Positions 36,172-47,086 of a stretch of 64,000 nt of DNA are shown here, piece after piece (the stretch's first letter is position 1; every line of letters begins with the position of its first letter). The notes beneath the pieces are model-generated. The model saw only the letters and a list, made by a program, of their open reading frames with translations, had not been told where the DNA came from and did not search any database. The translations under genes were made by a program, and so were the position numbers. Source of the DNA: Candidatus Mailhella excrementigallinarum (lineage in GTDB: Bacteria > Desulfobacterota > Desulfovibrionia > Desulfovibrionales > Desulfovibrionaceae); NCBI GenBank assembly GCA_944324075.1, contig CALUUZ010000004.1, forward strand, positions 124,001 through 188,000, read 5' to 3'.

Positions 36172-36885
36172 CTATCCTCGACAATCGATATCCTTGCGGC
36201 AGGGCAGTTCGAGCTTTCCTCGCTCGACGCCCGACGGCATGCGATCCAGGCGGTAGAGGGCCAGCAGCATCCCCATTGCGCCCAGCGCCAGAAACACCGG
36301 CCCGAACAGCCAGAGAACCAGAGGCACCAGAAAATAAAACGCCCGCATGCCAAGATGAAACTGCCGGGCAGCCTGCTCAAGGCAGGCGGCGGAGACGTGT
36401 ATTCTGCGCTCTTCCTCGCCGGGGGCGGAACAGGTCCCGATCATGAAGCCTGCATGACCGTACAGACGAATGGAAGAGGCAAAGCAGAAAAAGGCGAAAA
36501 ACAGAACCAGCAGCAGAGCCAGTACCTTGAACACCAGCAGATCCGGAGACGGGGTTCCGAATATGTGCAGCAGCCGCCATGCCCCCGTCCTGTCGCCCGC
36601 CGATGCCGCCAGTGAAAGCACTCCCAGCGCCAGTACGGAAGAGGTGGACGCCATGAATGACGCCACCATGGTTGAGTTGCGCAGCGTCTGTACACCCAGG
36701 ATGCCGTCTCTGCCGCGTACCACGCTCGCCACCCAGTCCTTCCGGGCGGCGCTGGCTACGCCCTGTACAGTGCGCAGAGGACAGAGTTTCCGCCTGCGAG
36801 CGATGAACAGGTGATACAACAGGGCTATCCCCCCGGCGAAAAAAAGCGCTGCGGCGTCAGGCAGGCAGGCAGCGGACAGTTCCAT
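36172..36885 (-). CDS. DUF599 family membrane protein
   Basis: A 237-residue protein with four to five hydrophobic segments and the family block DWVASVVRGRDGILGVQTLRNSTMVASFMASTSSVLALG near residue 50 (given as one region, residues 44-82). Function is unknown. Its ATG shares a base with the fliI stop codon (TGATG), so it is translationally coupled to a flagellar export gene, in the place where fliJ is often found. Confidence 0.85.
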   Translation of the reverse strand: MELSAACLPDAAALFFAGGIALLYHLFIARRRKLCPLRTVQGVASAARKDWVASVVRGRDGILGVQTLRNSTMVASFMASTSSVLALGVLSLAASAGDRTGAWRLLHIFGTPSPDLLVFKVLALLLVLFFAFFCFASSIRLYGHAGFMIGTCSAPGEEERRIHVSAACLEQAARQFHLGMRAFYFLVPLVLWLFGPVFLALGAMGMLLALYRLDRMPSGVERGKLELPCRKDIDCRG

Positions 36886-38207
36886 CAGCCTTTTGCCCGC
36901 GCGGCCAGATTGAGCAGTCCGGTTATGGAATCCGCAAGAGTGGATCTGTCTGCCACATCCTGACACAGATACTCGTTTATCGGCTCACGCATGCGGATGG
37001 CCGCATCAATTTCATGATTGGAGCCCTGCGCATAGGCGCCGATATTAATCATGTCCTCTGCCGACTTGTAACTGGCCATGAGGGATGTGATCACCCGCCC
37101 GGCTTCCACCACGCTCTTCTCGCAGATGTCATTGCGCAGGCGGCTGATGGAACGGAGCACGTCAATGGCCGGAAAATGTCCCTGGTCGGCAAGCTGCCGG
37201 GTCAGCACGATATGACCGTCCAGAATTGAACGCACCGCATCGGCTATGGGTTCGTTGAAGTCATCCCCATCCACCAGTACGGTATAGATGCCTGTAATGC
37301 TGCCCTTTTCCACTTTGCCTGCCCGTTCCAGCAGACGGGGAAGCTGGGCGAATACCGACGGCGTGTACCCCTTGGTGGTGGGGGGTTCGCCCGTGGCAAG
37401 CCCTACCTCACGCGATGCCATGGCAAAACGCGTCACGGAATCCATCATGAGCAGAACATCCTTGCCCTGATCCCGGAAATACTCCGCCACAGCCGTAGCC
37501 GCATAGGCCGCACGCATGCGCACCAGAGAGGACTGATCCGAAGTGCCCACGATGACCACGGAACGGGCCATGCCTTCCGGCCCCAGGTCCTTTTCCATGA
37601 ACTCCAGAACTTCACGGCCGCGTTCGCCGATCAGCCCCATGACATTGACGTCTGCCTCCGTATAACGGGCCATCATGCCCATGAGCGTGGATTTGCCCAC
37701 CCCCGAACCGGCCATGATGCCCACGCGTTGCCCCTTGCCCAGGGTCAGCAGGCCATTTACAGCGCGGACTCCCACATCCAGCATTTCGGCAATGCGCGGC
37801 CTTTCCAGCGGCGCGGGAGGCTTGGCGTACAGCGGAACCATGTCTTCCGGCGTAATGGGTTCCCTGCGGTCCAGCGGCTTGCCGAAAGCGTCAAATACCC
37901 GCCCCAGCAGGCCCGGCCCCACCGGAAACACCGGAGGCAGGCTGGAATTGCGGATCAGGCTGCCCGGGCGCACTCCACGCATTTCCCCGTAGGGCATGAA
38001 CAGGATATTCCCGTCCCGGAAACCGACTACTTCCGCCGCCACGGGCTCTCCGCCGTCATCGGGCAGAATATGACACACCGCACCGAGAGACGCGCTGATG
38101 CCCGAGGCTTCGGCCACCAGCCCCACCACTTTGTTGACCTTGCCGAAGGACTGCATGGGCTGGGCCGAGTGCAGCAGTTCCAGACAGGTACGCGGATCAA
38201 AGCCCAT
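36885..38207 (-). CDS. fliI: Flagellar type III export ATPase FliI
   Basis: A 440-residue F1-beta-like ATPase that powers flagellar protein export at the membrane. It has the Walker A GSGVGKST at about 167-174, the GERGREVLEF block, LLMMDSVTRFAMA, and the family C-terminus with DRSTLADSITGLL. I chose ATG 38207, with GGGGA five bases upstream; a TTG at 38225 is possible. Unlike usual fliH-fliI pairs, 401 bases of repeat DNA separate it from fliH. Confidence 0.96.
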   Translation of the reverse strand: MGFDPRTCLELLHSAQPMQSFGKVNKVVGLVAEASGISASLGAVCHILPDDGGEPVAAEVVGFRDGNILFMPYGEMRGVRPGSLIRNSSLPPVFPVGPGLLGRVFDAFGKPLDRREPITPEDMVPLYAKPPAPLERPRIAEMLDVGVRAVNGLLTLGKGQRVGIMAGSGVGKSTLMGMMARYTEADVNVMGLIGERGREVLEFMEKDLGPEGMARSVVIVGTSDQSSLVRMRAAYAATAVAEYFRDQGKDVLLMMDSVTRFAMASREVGLATGEPPTTKGYTPSVFAQLPRLLERAGKVEKGSITGIYTVLVDGDDFNEPIADAVRSILDGHIVLTRQLADQGHFPAIDVLRSISRLRNDICEKSVVEAGRVITSLMASYKSAEDMINIGAYAQGSNHEIDAAIRMREPINEYLCQDVADRSTLADSITGLLNLAARAKG

Positions 38208-38608
38208 AATCTTCCCCAGGCTCAAAGCGCTTCAAGACAGAAGGCAAATGTTTCAATCTACAGTCGCCCCATCCGCCGACTGACTGAGGCAGCAGACGGA
38301 CAGGGGGCGTGCGCATTGCCCTTCCCTGAAGGGAGGGGGTACGGAAAAGGATTTCATCGGCTTCGCCGTCTTGTCAACTACTCTTTTCCCCCGTGAAGGG
38401 GGGAGGTCTCAAACCGCAAAGGAATTTTTGATGAAATTTACGGCTGCACGGCTCCGCACCCCCGAAATGTGCCCCACCCGACCCCGGCATCCTCCTCCGG
38501 CAGAGCCTCTCTCCGGAGCCGTCCCCCGGCGTTGTAACGCCTGCCGGGCAGAGCCCGAATCCGATCGCAGACATCTGCAATCATGGAATGCGCTGAAGCC
38601 GCACGGTG
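38208..38608. repeat. Repeat block inserted between fliH and fliI
   Basis: Contains CTTCCCTGAAGGGAG, GGAAAAGGATTTCATCGGCTTCGCCGTC, a CCCCC-GTGAA-GGGGG hairpin, then AAACCGCAAAGGAATTTTTG and an ATG at 38431 in plus orientation. The same parts occur at 42440-42500, 50790-50830 and 51134-51178. The plus-strand reading frame opened by this ATG simply runs into antisense of fliH and is not a gene. Confidence 0.7.
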
Positions 38609-40096
38609 TCATCCGTTGGAATGCCGCTCTTTTTCCGGGCCGAACCCCATGTCGGCCAGCAGCTCATCCGCCACGATATCGGGCAGAGGGTGGCCATCGG
38701 CCCCCGGATCTCCCAGAAAGGCATCCACCAGTTCGCTTGCCTCCGTTCCGGCCAGCTCGCCGTGATCAGGCGCACTCTCCGGGGCGACCGGCGGTGATCC
38801 TCCCTTGTCCGTTTCCGCCATGCTTCCGGGCACGGCAGAAGATGCCGCTTCAGATTCCGGTTCATCACGGACGGAAAGTTCCGGCACGGGAAGCGTCTCC
38901 TCCCGCACTTCCTCCGTTGCGGAACCGGAAACGGCGGAAGTCTCTGCGGGAGTTTCCCCGGACTCCCCGTTGTCGGCGGCGGAAACAGCGGCCTCGGACG
39001 AGGCGGCGGGCAAGGCATCTTCTTCCGGTTCCGGACGTTTTTCCACGGAAGCAACGTCTTCGGAAGAGCTGTCCCGCACGGAGCCTTCCGAAGGCTCCGC
39101 GCCTTCTTCCGTCACGTCGACACCCGCGCCGCGCAGGCTGTGAAGCAGCGTTCGAGTTACCGTTTCCGCCGCGTTGTGATCCGCCTTGCTCTCCGGTATC
39201 TCCAGATGCGACAGTACCTCATCCACAGCGGAAAAACGCGCCGCACGGCTGTTATCCACCAGGGCGGATTCGCTTTCCACCACCAGACTGCCCGGCTCCA
39301 GCGACGGGTCCCTGACTGTTTCCCATACGGATACGCGCGAGTTGACGTGCCGCGCGTCAGACAGAATATCGGCAACAAGATCGGCATCTTCGGGATTGAC
39401 TCTGACAGAAAAGGAGCGCTTGTCCAGCAGCGCTCTCATGCTCTGATCAAGCAGGGCTGCCAGCACCTCCGCGCGCTCCGCCCTGATCACAAGCCCCGTC
39501 CCCTTCTCCGCCACCTCACGCACCAGCGCGGCCAGATCTTTCCGCCAGGCTTCAAAGATTGCGCCGCACTGCTCCTGAATGCTGATAAGCACGGCTCCTG
39601 TGGCGTTGCCCAGTTCTTCCCGCGCCTGCGCCAGCTCCTCGCGCGCCTGCGCGCGCCCTTCAGCCAGTCCGGTTTCATGAGCCGTGCTCAGTCTGGTTTC
39701 AGCCTGTTGACGGGTACTTTCAGCCTGCCGGAGTTCTTCCGCCGCCCGTTCACGATCCCGGACGGCCTCGGCGCGTATGCCTTCCGCCTCATGCGCAATC
39801 CGCTCCGCCCTCTCTCTGGCTTCGGCTTCCAGCGCTTCCCCGCGCCTGCGGGCCTGGAGCAGCAGCTCGCGCACGCGGTCAGTAGCCCGCGCGCGCACAC
39901 GTTCCATATACTCGTTTTCCGTCTGCCGGTTCCACTGCTCACGCTGGGCCGCATTGTACAGCTTGCCCAGAGTGGTTTCCCGCTCGCTCTCCGGCCCCAT
40001 GAAAATAGTGCCGTATACCTTGCCGCCGATAACTTCCCGGCCTCCGGACGCATTGCCGGGCACGCCGCCGGAATGGTCTTTGCTAGATAAAGGCAT
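38609..40096 (-). CDS. fliH: Flagellar assembly protein FliH with long acidic C-terminal extension
   Basis: Stator/regulator of the FliI ATPase. Residues 60-165 form a long charged coiled coil, and residues 165-290 the E-subunit-like domain (EQCGAIFEAWRKDLAALVREVAEKG, VNPEDADLVADIL, GSLVVESESALVDNSRAARF). At 495 residues it is about twice the usual FliH length. Residues 325-495 are an acidic Ser/Glu/Ala/Pro-rich tail ending in a short helix-like DIVADELLADMGFG. GGAGG lies five bases before the ATG. It overlaps fliG by 14 bases. Confidence 0.88.
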   Translation of the reverse strand: MPLSSKDHSGGVPGNASGGREVIGGKVYGTIFMGPESERETTLGKLYNAAQREQWNRQTENEYMERVRARATDRVRELLLQARRRGEALEAEARERAERIAHEAEGIRAEAVRDRERAAEELRQAESTRQQAETRLSTAHETGLAEGRAQAREELAQAREELGNATGAVLISIQEQCGAIFEAWRKDLAALVREVAEKGTGLVIRAERAEVLAALLDQSMRALLDKRSFSVRVNPEDADLVADILSDARHVNSRVSVWETVRDPSLEPGSLVVESESALVDNSRAARFSAVDEVLSHLEIPESKADHNAAETVTRTLLHSLRGAGVDVTEEGAEPSEGSVRDSSSEDVASVEKRPEPEEDALPAASSEAAVSAADNGESGETPAETSAVSGSATEEVREETLPVPELSVRDEPESEAASSAVPGSMAETDKGGSPPVAPESAPDHGELAGTEASELVDAFLGDPGADGHPLPDIVADELLADMGFGPEKERHSNG

Positions 40097-41081
40097 CGCC
40101 GCCGCCTCCGCGGTTGATCACAATTTTGTTCGCGCCCTCGAGTCTGCGCACAATCTTGACAATATTCTGCTGCGCGCCTTCCACCTCGGACAGGCGGGCC
40201 GGACCCATATATTCCAGTTCCTCGCGGATCATGTTGCCCGCGCGCTCGGACATGTTCTTGAAGAAGCGTTCCTTCAGCTCATCGGACGCGCCGCGCAGAG
40301 CCAGAGTGAGGTCGTCGTTGTTGACCTCCTTGAGCAGCTCGCGCATGCCGCGGTCATCAAGCAGCTTGCAGTCTTCAAACACAAACATGAGGTTGCGGAT
40401 GTCCTCGGCCATCTGGGAAGATTCCTCCTCGATCTCCGAAAGCACTTCCTCTTCCGTGGCGCGATCCACATTGTTGAGAATTTCCGCCACGCTCTGCACG
40501 CCGCCGACTTTCTTGCCTTCCTTTCCGCCCATGGCGATGAGCTGACTCTGAAGCACACGGTCCACTTCCATCAGCATATCCTCCGGCACGGACTCCAGCT
40601 TGGCCAGACGCATCAGAACTTCCGCCCGAACTCCGGCGGGCAGCATGGACAGCATGGTGGCGGCCTGATCCGGCTTGAGATGGCCGAGGATAAGCGCCAG
40701 CGTCTGGGGATGTTCGCTGCGCAGCAACTGAGCCAGCATCCTGGGACTCACTCTCTCCAGTTCCCGGAAAGGCACCGGTCCGGTTTCAAGCTCAAGGGAA
40801 TCCATGACGTATTTGGCGGTTTCCCCGTCCAGGTTGGCCATAAGCAGACGCTTGGCGGCGTCTTCTCCTCCGGATACCACATCCATGCCCGTGACGAGCG
40901 ACTGATGGAACTCGCGCAGAACAGCCTCGACCTCCTCACGGGGCACGGGGGGCAAATCCACAATGGCCTTGGAAATGGCGGTAATTTCCTGACGGTCCAT
41001 GCGCTTGAACACGTCCGCCGTGAACTTGTCGCCCAGGGCGAGCAGAAGAACCGCTATTTTCTGAGAGCCTTTGAGATCCAT
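40083..41081 (-). CDS. fliG: Flagellar motor switch protein FliG
   Basis: A 332-residue C-ring protein linking the MS ring to the stator. All three domains are present: N-terminal SQKIAVLLLALGDKFTADVFK, the middle EHPQTLALILGHLKPDQAA (the EHPQR-like motif, here EHPQT), and the C-terminal torque helix with LMFVFEDCKLLDDRGMRELLKEV. AAGGAG lies eight bases before ATG 41081. It heads the fliG-fliH-fliI-DUF599 operon under a sigma-54-type promoter; fliF is not upstream. Confidence 0.96.
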   Translation of the reverse strand: MDLKGSQKIAVLLLALGDKFTADVFKRMDRQEITAISKAIVDLPPVPREEVEAVLREFHQSLVTGMDVVSGGEDAAKRLLMANLDGETAKYVMDSLELETGPVPFRELERVSPRMLAQLLRSEHPQTLALILGHLKPDQAATMLSMLPAGVRAEVLMRLAKLESVPEDMLMEVDRVLQSQLIAMGGKEGKKVGGVQSVAEILNNVDRATEEEVLSEIEEESSQMAEDIRNLMFVFEDCKLLDDRGMRELLKEVNNDDLTLALRGASDELKERFFKNMSERAGNMIREELEYMGPARLSEVEGAQQNIVKIVRRLEGANKIVINRGGGGDAFI

Positions 41082-41229
41082 GCCTGTCACTCCTTAAACT
41101 GCATTTCCCGGCGTGGATTTTGCCGGCCGTACCGGGCACGGCGCTGATTGCACGTTCAATCCGTTTTCCACGCGACTCATCGTCAAATTTTCGACGAAAA
41201 CGCCGCGTATGTTGCCACGGCAAAATATA

Positions 41230-41245
41230 TGCAAATTACTTGCCA
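41230..41245 (-). promoter_or_regulatory. Sigma-54 promoter of the fliG operon
   Basis: On the minus strand TGGCAAGTAATTTGCA matches the -24 GG and -12 GC elements with the required ten bases between them. It lies about 150 bases upstream of fliG, downstream of the purQ terminator. Flagellar middle genes are commonly sigma-54 dependent, so context supports it. No enhancer site could be identified by eye. Confidence 0.75.
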
Positions 41246-41300
41246 AAGGCAAAAAAACAAACGAAGCCACTGCGCGTTTCCGCATGCTCCCCTGCCTGCG

Positions 41301-41342
41301 TCAAAAATTGTCCGGCCGCTCGCCTCATGCTTGCGGCCGGAC
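41301..41342 (-). terminator. Rho-independent terminator of the purQ-like gene
   Basis: On the minus strand a perfect ten-base stem (GTCCGGCCGC / GCGGCCGGAC) with a 13-base loop is followed by AATTTTTG. It starts 33 bases past the purQ stop and isolates the flagellar operon from it. Confidence 0.88.
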
Positions 41343-41374
41343 AGCCCCATCATTTCCTCTTCTCCCGCGACGTT

Positions 41375-42178
41375 TCAGCGCAGGTAACGGACGGCGTTCT
41401 CAAACAGCGCGGTTCCGGGAAGTTCATATTCGCCGCGGCTCCAGCGGGGGGCATTGGTCGCGTGGTTGAAAGCCTCGGGGTGCGGCATGAGACCCAGCAC
41501 ATGACCGGAAGGGTCCGTCAACCCTGCGACAGCTCTGGGAGAACCGTTGGGATTGGCCGGATACTCCATGGTCGGACGGCCGCTTTGCGGATCGGCATAG
41601 GACAGCGTCACCAGATTGCCGGCCTCCAGACGATCCAGCGTGGCATCATCCGGCACGACCAGCCGTCCCTCTCCATGACGCACCGGCATCATCAGATGAT
41701 TGAGGCCCCTGGTGAATACGCAGGGACTCAGCGGATTCACCGCAAGACGCACCCAGCGATCCTCATAGCGGGCCGATGCATTATGGGTAAGTGAAACCTG
41801 GCGCTCAAAACGCTTTCCATCCAGCGCGGGCAGAAGCCCCAGCTTGACCATGAGCTGAAACCCGTTGCAGATGCCGAGCATGAGCTTGCCGTCATCAAGA
41901 AACCGGCTCAGATGATCCAGCAGGGGCACGCCGGCCTTGTCCGCAAGATGCAGCCAGCGCTGCGCCGCGGCCTGGGCGGCTCCCAGATCGTCGCCGTCAA
42001 GGAAGCCTCCGGGAAATACCAGCATATGATAGTCCTCAAGCCGGGCTTCACCCTCCACAATATCGGAAAAATGCACGATGTCGGCGCGATCCGCGCCCGC
42101 GAGCAGCGCCGCATGGGCGCTTTCCGCATGGGAGTTGGTTCCATAGCCGGTGAGCACCAGAACATTGACCTTGGCCAT
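41375..42178 (-). CDS. purQ: Phosphoribosylformylglycinamidine synthase, glutamine amidotransferase subunit (PurQ-like)
   Basis: A class I glutamine amidotransferase of 267 residues supplying ammonia for FGAM synthesis. It shows LVLTGYGTNSHAE at the start, VFPGGFLDGDDLGAA, the nucleophile LGICNGFQLM (Cys104), and the His-Glu pair in LMPHPEAF. It is longer than the typical 225-residue PurQ and resembles the GATase half of large PurL enzymes. GGAG lies six bases before ATG 42178. No purL or purS is adjacent. Confidence 0.88.
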   Translation of the reverse strand: MAKVNVLVLTGYGTNSHAESAHAALLAGADRADIVHFSDIVEGEARLEDYHMLVFPGGFLDGDDLGAAQAAAQRWLHLADKAGVPLLDHLSRFLDDGKLMLGICNGFQLMVKLGLLPALDGKRFERQVSLTHNASARYEDRWVRLAVNPLSPCVFTRGLNHLMMPVRHGEGRLVVPDDATLDRLEAGNLVTLSYADPQSGRPTMEYPANPNGSPRAVAGLTDPSGHVLGLMPHPEAFNHATNAPRWSRGEYELPGTALFENAVRYLR

Positions 42179-42316
42179 TATGCACTCCGAAGAGGTTGAT
42201 GGGGTCCGCGTCCGCCGGAAAACTCGCCGGAACGCCGCTCCCCGTTGCGGAAACAATGCCTTCCGCTCAGGTTTGACCGGATACGGACGTCCCCCTTTCT
42301 TTTATAAGGGGGATAA

Positions 42317-42346
42317 AGTATAGTGAACAAAGGCATAACGCGTCAA
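42317..42346 (-). promoter_or_regulatory. Sigma-70-like promoter of the purQ-like gene
   Basis: On the minus strand TTGACG and TATACT are 18 bases apart. A hairpin made of CCCCCT and AGGGGG around TATAAAAGAA lies at the predicted transcript start (42289-42311), so the RNA would begin with a stem. Confidence 0.6.
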
Positions 42347-42434
42347 TGGGGTGTCATCTCCGTCATTTCATGCCATATGTGAAAGATCATTGCGCGTTCG
42401 TGCCGGAAAGCACTGCTCCGGAGCGCGGCCGCCG

Positions 42435-44171
<1,737 letters not shown>

Positions 44172-44372
44172 AGCTTTCCGAACAAAAGCATCTGCCGCCC
44201 CCCGGCCCGCCCGCAGGATTCACCGCCCCGCCGGGCCGGGGGGACATTTCGATGCCGAAACCTGCCCTGCCGCGCCCGTACTTTGACGAAGCTCACTTTC
44301 ACGGCTATTATAAAAAAAGAAAGTTTCAGCGCCGCCACGCGCCGGCTCACCCGAACCCCACCAGAGTGTTTC

Positions 44373-45185
44373 ATGCATCAGCTTCCCCTTTATGATGTTC
44401 TCTGCCGCAGCCATTTTGTGCTGGCCGGCCCCTGTGCGCTGGAAGATTTCGGCCTGGCCCTGGATACCGCGCACGGGGTCAGGGCTGCTGCGGAAGCCGC
44501 CGGCCTGACCGCTGTATTCAAGAGTTCATGGGACAAGGCAAACCGTACTTCCGGTTCAGGCTTCCGCGGCCCGGGCATGCATGCGGGGCTGGAATGGCTG
44601 GCCCGCATCAGGGAAGAAACAGGACTGCCCATCGTCACGGACATCCATCTGCCCGAACAGGCGGCTCCTGTTGCCGAAGTGGCGGATATCCTGCAAATTC
44701 CCGCATTTCTTTCACGCCAGACGGATCTTCTTCTGGCCGCCGCCGCCACAGGCCGGATTGTCAATGTCAAAAAGGGGCAATTTCTTGCTCCGTGGGATAT
44801 GGGTCCGGTAAAAAACAAGATCGAAAGCGCGGGCAACCCGCGCGTTCTCCTGACCGAAAGGGGCGCGAGCTTCGGTTACAACAACCTCGTGGTGGATTAC
44901 CGTTCCTTCCCCATCATGCAGGAACTCGGCGTTCCGGTGGTGTTTGACGCCACGCACTCGGTACAGCTTCCCGGAGGGCTGGGCACTTCCTCGGGCGGCC
45001 AGCGGCAGTTTGTGCCCGTGCTGGCCCGTGCGGCGGCGGCAGCGGGCGTCAACGGCGTATTTCTGGAAACCCACCCCGATCCGGACAAGGCATTGTGCGA
45101 CGGCCCCAACAGCTGGCCCCTTGCCAGACTGGAAGGCCTGCTGCGGGATCTTGCAGCCATCTGGAGCATTCCCCATGCCCGCTGA
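44373..45185 (+). CDS. kdsA: 3-deoxy-8-phosphooctulonate synthase
   Basis: Condenses arabinose-5-phosphate with phosphoenolpyruvate to give Kdo-8-phosphate. It has 270 residues, family-typical, with [23 protein letters not shown], the FRGPGM loop, [13 protein letters not shown], and [15 protein letters not shown] 44373 gives the standard start although the GAG site upstream is weak; the open frame continues to 44283. The kdsC start codon lies inside its last codons (11-base overlap). Confidence 0.96.
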   Translation: MHQLPLYDVLCRSHFVLAGPCALEDFGLALDTAHGVRAAAEAAGLTAVFKSSWDKANRTSGSGFRGPGMHAGLEWLARIREETGLPIVTDIHLPEQAAPVAEVADILQIPAFLSRQTDLLLAAAATGRIVNVKKGQFLAPWDMGPVKNKIESAGNPRVLLTERGASFGYNNLVVDYRSFPIMQELGVPVVFDATHSVQLPGGLGTSSGGQRQFVPVLARAAAAAGVNGVFLETHPDPDKALCDGPNSWPLARLEGLLRDLAAIWSIPHAR

Positions 45186-45741
45186 CGCTGTTTCCGCCGG
45201 CCTTTCCCCCTCCTCCCCGCTGAAAGAAGCCGCCGCCGTGCGCATGCTCGTACTCGACGTGGACGGGGTATGTACCGACGGCAAGCTGTATATGGATGGG
45301 GACGGACATGCGCTCAAATGCTTTCATGCCCATGACGGCATCGGCATCAGGCTGGCGCTCGGAGCCGGACTGGACATAGCCGTCATTACCGGACGCGACG
45401 ATCCCGGCGTGCGCGCCCGCATGACAAGACTCGGCGTCCGGCATTACTTTCCGGGTTTTGAGGTCAAAATGCCTGCGCTGCGGCGCCTGTCCCGGGAATG
45501 CGGCATTGATTTTTCCCATATGGCCTATCTTGGTGACGATTTTATCGATCTCGAGCCGATGGAGGCCGTGGGAATGCCCATGGCCGTAGCCAACGCGCGC
45601 CCCGAGGCGCTGCGCGCCGCCCGTTACGTCACTGCCCTCAGGGGAGGGGAAGGCGCTGTGCGCGAGGCTGTGGAATGGCTGCTCCATGCCAGAGGACTGA
45701 ATGATCTTGCGGCCCTCTGGCGCAAGGGCGTCCAAAGCTGA
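45175..45741 (+). CDS. kdsC: 3-deoxy-manno-octulosonate-8-phosphatase (HAD family)
   Basis: Removes phosphate from Kdo-8-phosphate. A 188-residue cap-less HAD enzyme: nucleophile motif [15 protein letters not shown] (Asp28, Asp30), [13 protein letters not shown] for the second motif, and [12 protein letters not shown] for the magnesium-binding end. GGAG lies eight bases before the ATG, within kdsA. Part of the kdsA-kdsC-lptC-lptA-lptB run. Confidence 0.95.
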   Translation: MPADAVSAGLSPSSPLKEAAAVRMLVLDVDGVCTDGKLYMDGDGHALKCFHAHDGIGIRLALGAGLDIAVITGRDDPGVRARMTRLGVRHYFPGFEVKMPALRRLSRECGIDFSHMAYLGDDFIDLEPMEAVGMPMAVANARPEALRAARYVTALRGGEGAVREAVEWLLHARGLNDLAALWRKGVQS

Positions 45742-45767
45742 CATTTTTGCCAACGGTAGCATATGCC

Positions 45768-46517
45768 ATGACCAGCCGAATCCGCCTGCTGCTCGCTCCC
45801 GCACTGCTCGCCGCCTGCATGGGCGGCGCATATCTCGGCTGGCAGGCATGGCAGAGCGGGCGGGCGCTGAACGCTCTTTCCGAAGTGGTGCAGTCCATGG
45901 ATATGGAAGCCATTCTGCGGGGAAAGGTGGATGCCCTCCCCGGAGGAAAGAAGGAAGGAGGCGACACGGTGGATCTTGCCCTGCGCGGCATCAGTCTCAG
46001 CGAGGGCGAAAACGGCTTTGAACTGTGGCGTCTCAGGGCCGCATGGGCAACGCTGCGGCAGGAAGCGGACAAGGTGGATTTAAGTTCGCCCCATGTGCAG
46101 TACAGGATGGGAGACGGTGAAGCCGCCCCGGATGATCCGGCCGCGTACCTCGACGTTACGGCTCTCGGCGGACTGATTGAGGAAGGAAATTCGCGCGTGA
46201 CGCTGCGCGGAGATGTCCGGGCAGTCCATGACGGTAATGTTCTTACCGGCCCGGAAGCCGTATTTCTCAACAATACGCGGGTGCTGACCTTTCCGGAGGG
46301 GGCGGCGCTTGATGGCCCGACGTTGAGCGGCACAGCGAAACTCCTGCGCTGGAATGTCTCCACCAATATTCTCGAAGGCGATGGAGGCGTCAGTATGCTC
46401 TGGACGCCGCGAAGCGGCGAATCCTCCCCCGCCGGGGCTCTCTCCTCCCCGCAGGACGGCACACGACAAGATTCCGCGGCTGACAGTTCCGCGCACGCAA
46501 AGGATCGGACACAGTGA
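45768..46517 (+). CDS. lptC: LPS export periplasmic protein LptC-like
   Basis: A 249-residue bitopic protein with one N-terminal membrane anchor (LLLAPALLAACMGGAYLGW) and a beta-rich periplasmic domain (ISLSEGENGFELWRLRAAWA, VTLRGDVRAVHDGNVLTGPEAVFLNNT) of the LptC/OstA type. It receives LPS from the LptBFG transporter and hands it to LptA. Sequence similarity alone is modest; position between kdsC and lptA supports it. A Ser/Ala-rich tail follows residue 215. A TTG at 45747 is an alternative start. Confidence 0.85.
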   Translation: MTSRIRLLLAPALLAACMGGAYLGWQAWQSGRALNALSEVVQSMDMEAILRGKVDALPGGKKEGGDTVDLALRGISLSEGENGFELWRLRAAWATLRQEADKVDLSSPHVQYRMGDGEAAPDDPAAYLDVTALGGLIEEGNSRVTLRGDVRAVHDGNVLTGPEAVFLNNTRVLTFPEGAALDGPTLSGTAKLLRWNVSTNILEGDGGVSMLWTPRSGESSPAGALSSPQDGTRQDSAADSSAHAKDRTQ

Positions 46518-47086
46518 AAACATTTCTCGGCTTCTGTTTTCTTGCCGTCGTCCTGACGGCGATGCTTCCCCCGGCATTTGCGGCCTCTTCACCTCTGGGC
46601 GGGAATGATTCGAAATCTCCGATCCGGGTGACGGCGGACAACATGATCTACGAGCCGGACAAGAACACCGTGGTATTTTCCGGCAATGTGGAAGTCGTGC
46701 GTGATGACTTCCGCATGTGGTCCGCCAGACTCACCATGTATATGAAAGAACGGAAAGACGCGGCCGGAGAGAAAAATGCAGGAAATGCGCAAAACGGCGC
46801 ATCGGGCGGCCTCGACGCCATGAAAGCCGGAGATCTTGACCGTATCGTGGCGGAAAAAAACGTGCGTTTCCGGATGGACACGAAATCGGGAACGGCCCAG
46901 AAAGCCACATGGCTGGCCGATAAGGAGGAACTGGTTCTGGAAGGCAATCCCGTGCTGCTGGACGGTCAGAATTCCGTAACCGGCAAACGCATCCGCTATT
47001 TCGTCAGGGAAAACCGCAGTCAGGTGGAAGGAGGATCGGGCAAGCGCGTGGAAGCGGTATTCTCCTCCAACGGGAAGGGCAGGTAA
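46514..47086 (+). CDS. lptA: LPS transport periplasmic protein LptA
   Basis: A 190-residue secreted OstA-domain protein that forms the periplasmic bridge for LPS. It has a signal peptide (cut after AFA near residue 23), the repeating strand pattern ADNMIYEPDKNTVVFSGNVEVVRDDFRMWSARL in two stretches, and AEKNVRFRMD. A 25-residue Ala/Asn/Gly-rich insertion (about 77-100) splits the domain. Its GTG start overlaps the lptC stop (GTGA). Confidence 0.9.
   Translation: MKTFLGFCFLAVVLTAMLPPAFAASSPLGGNDSKSPIRVTADNMIYEPDKNTVVFSGNVEVVRDDFRMWSARLTMYMKERKDAAGEKNAGNAQNGASGGLDAMKAGDLDRIVAEKNVRFRMDTKSGTAQKATWLADKEELVLEGNPVLLDGQNSVTGKRIRYFVRENRSQVEGGSGKRVEAVFSSNGKGR

Noticed and set aside
38431..39315. Plus-strand gene beginning at the ATG of the leader module
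   Set aside because: After about 180 bases it runs antisense through fliH and shows no protein-like features; the ATG belongs to an orphan repeat copy.
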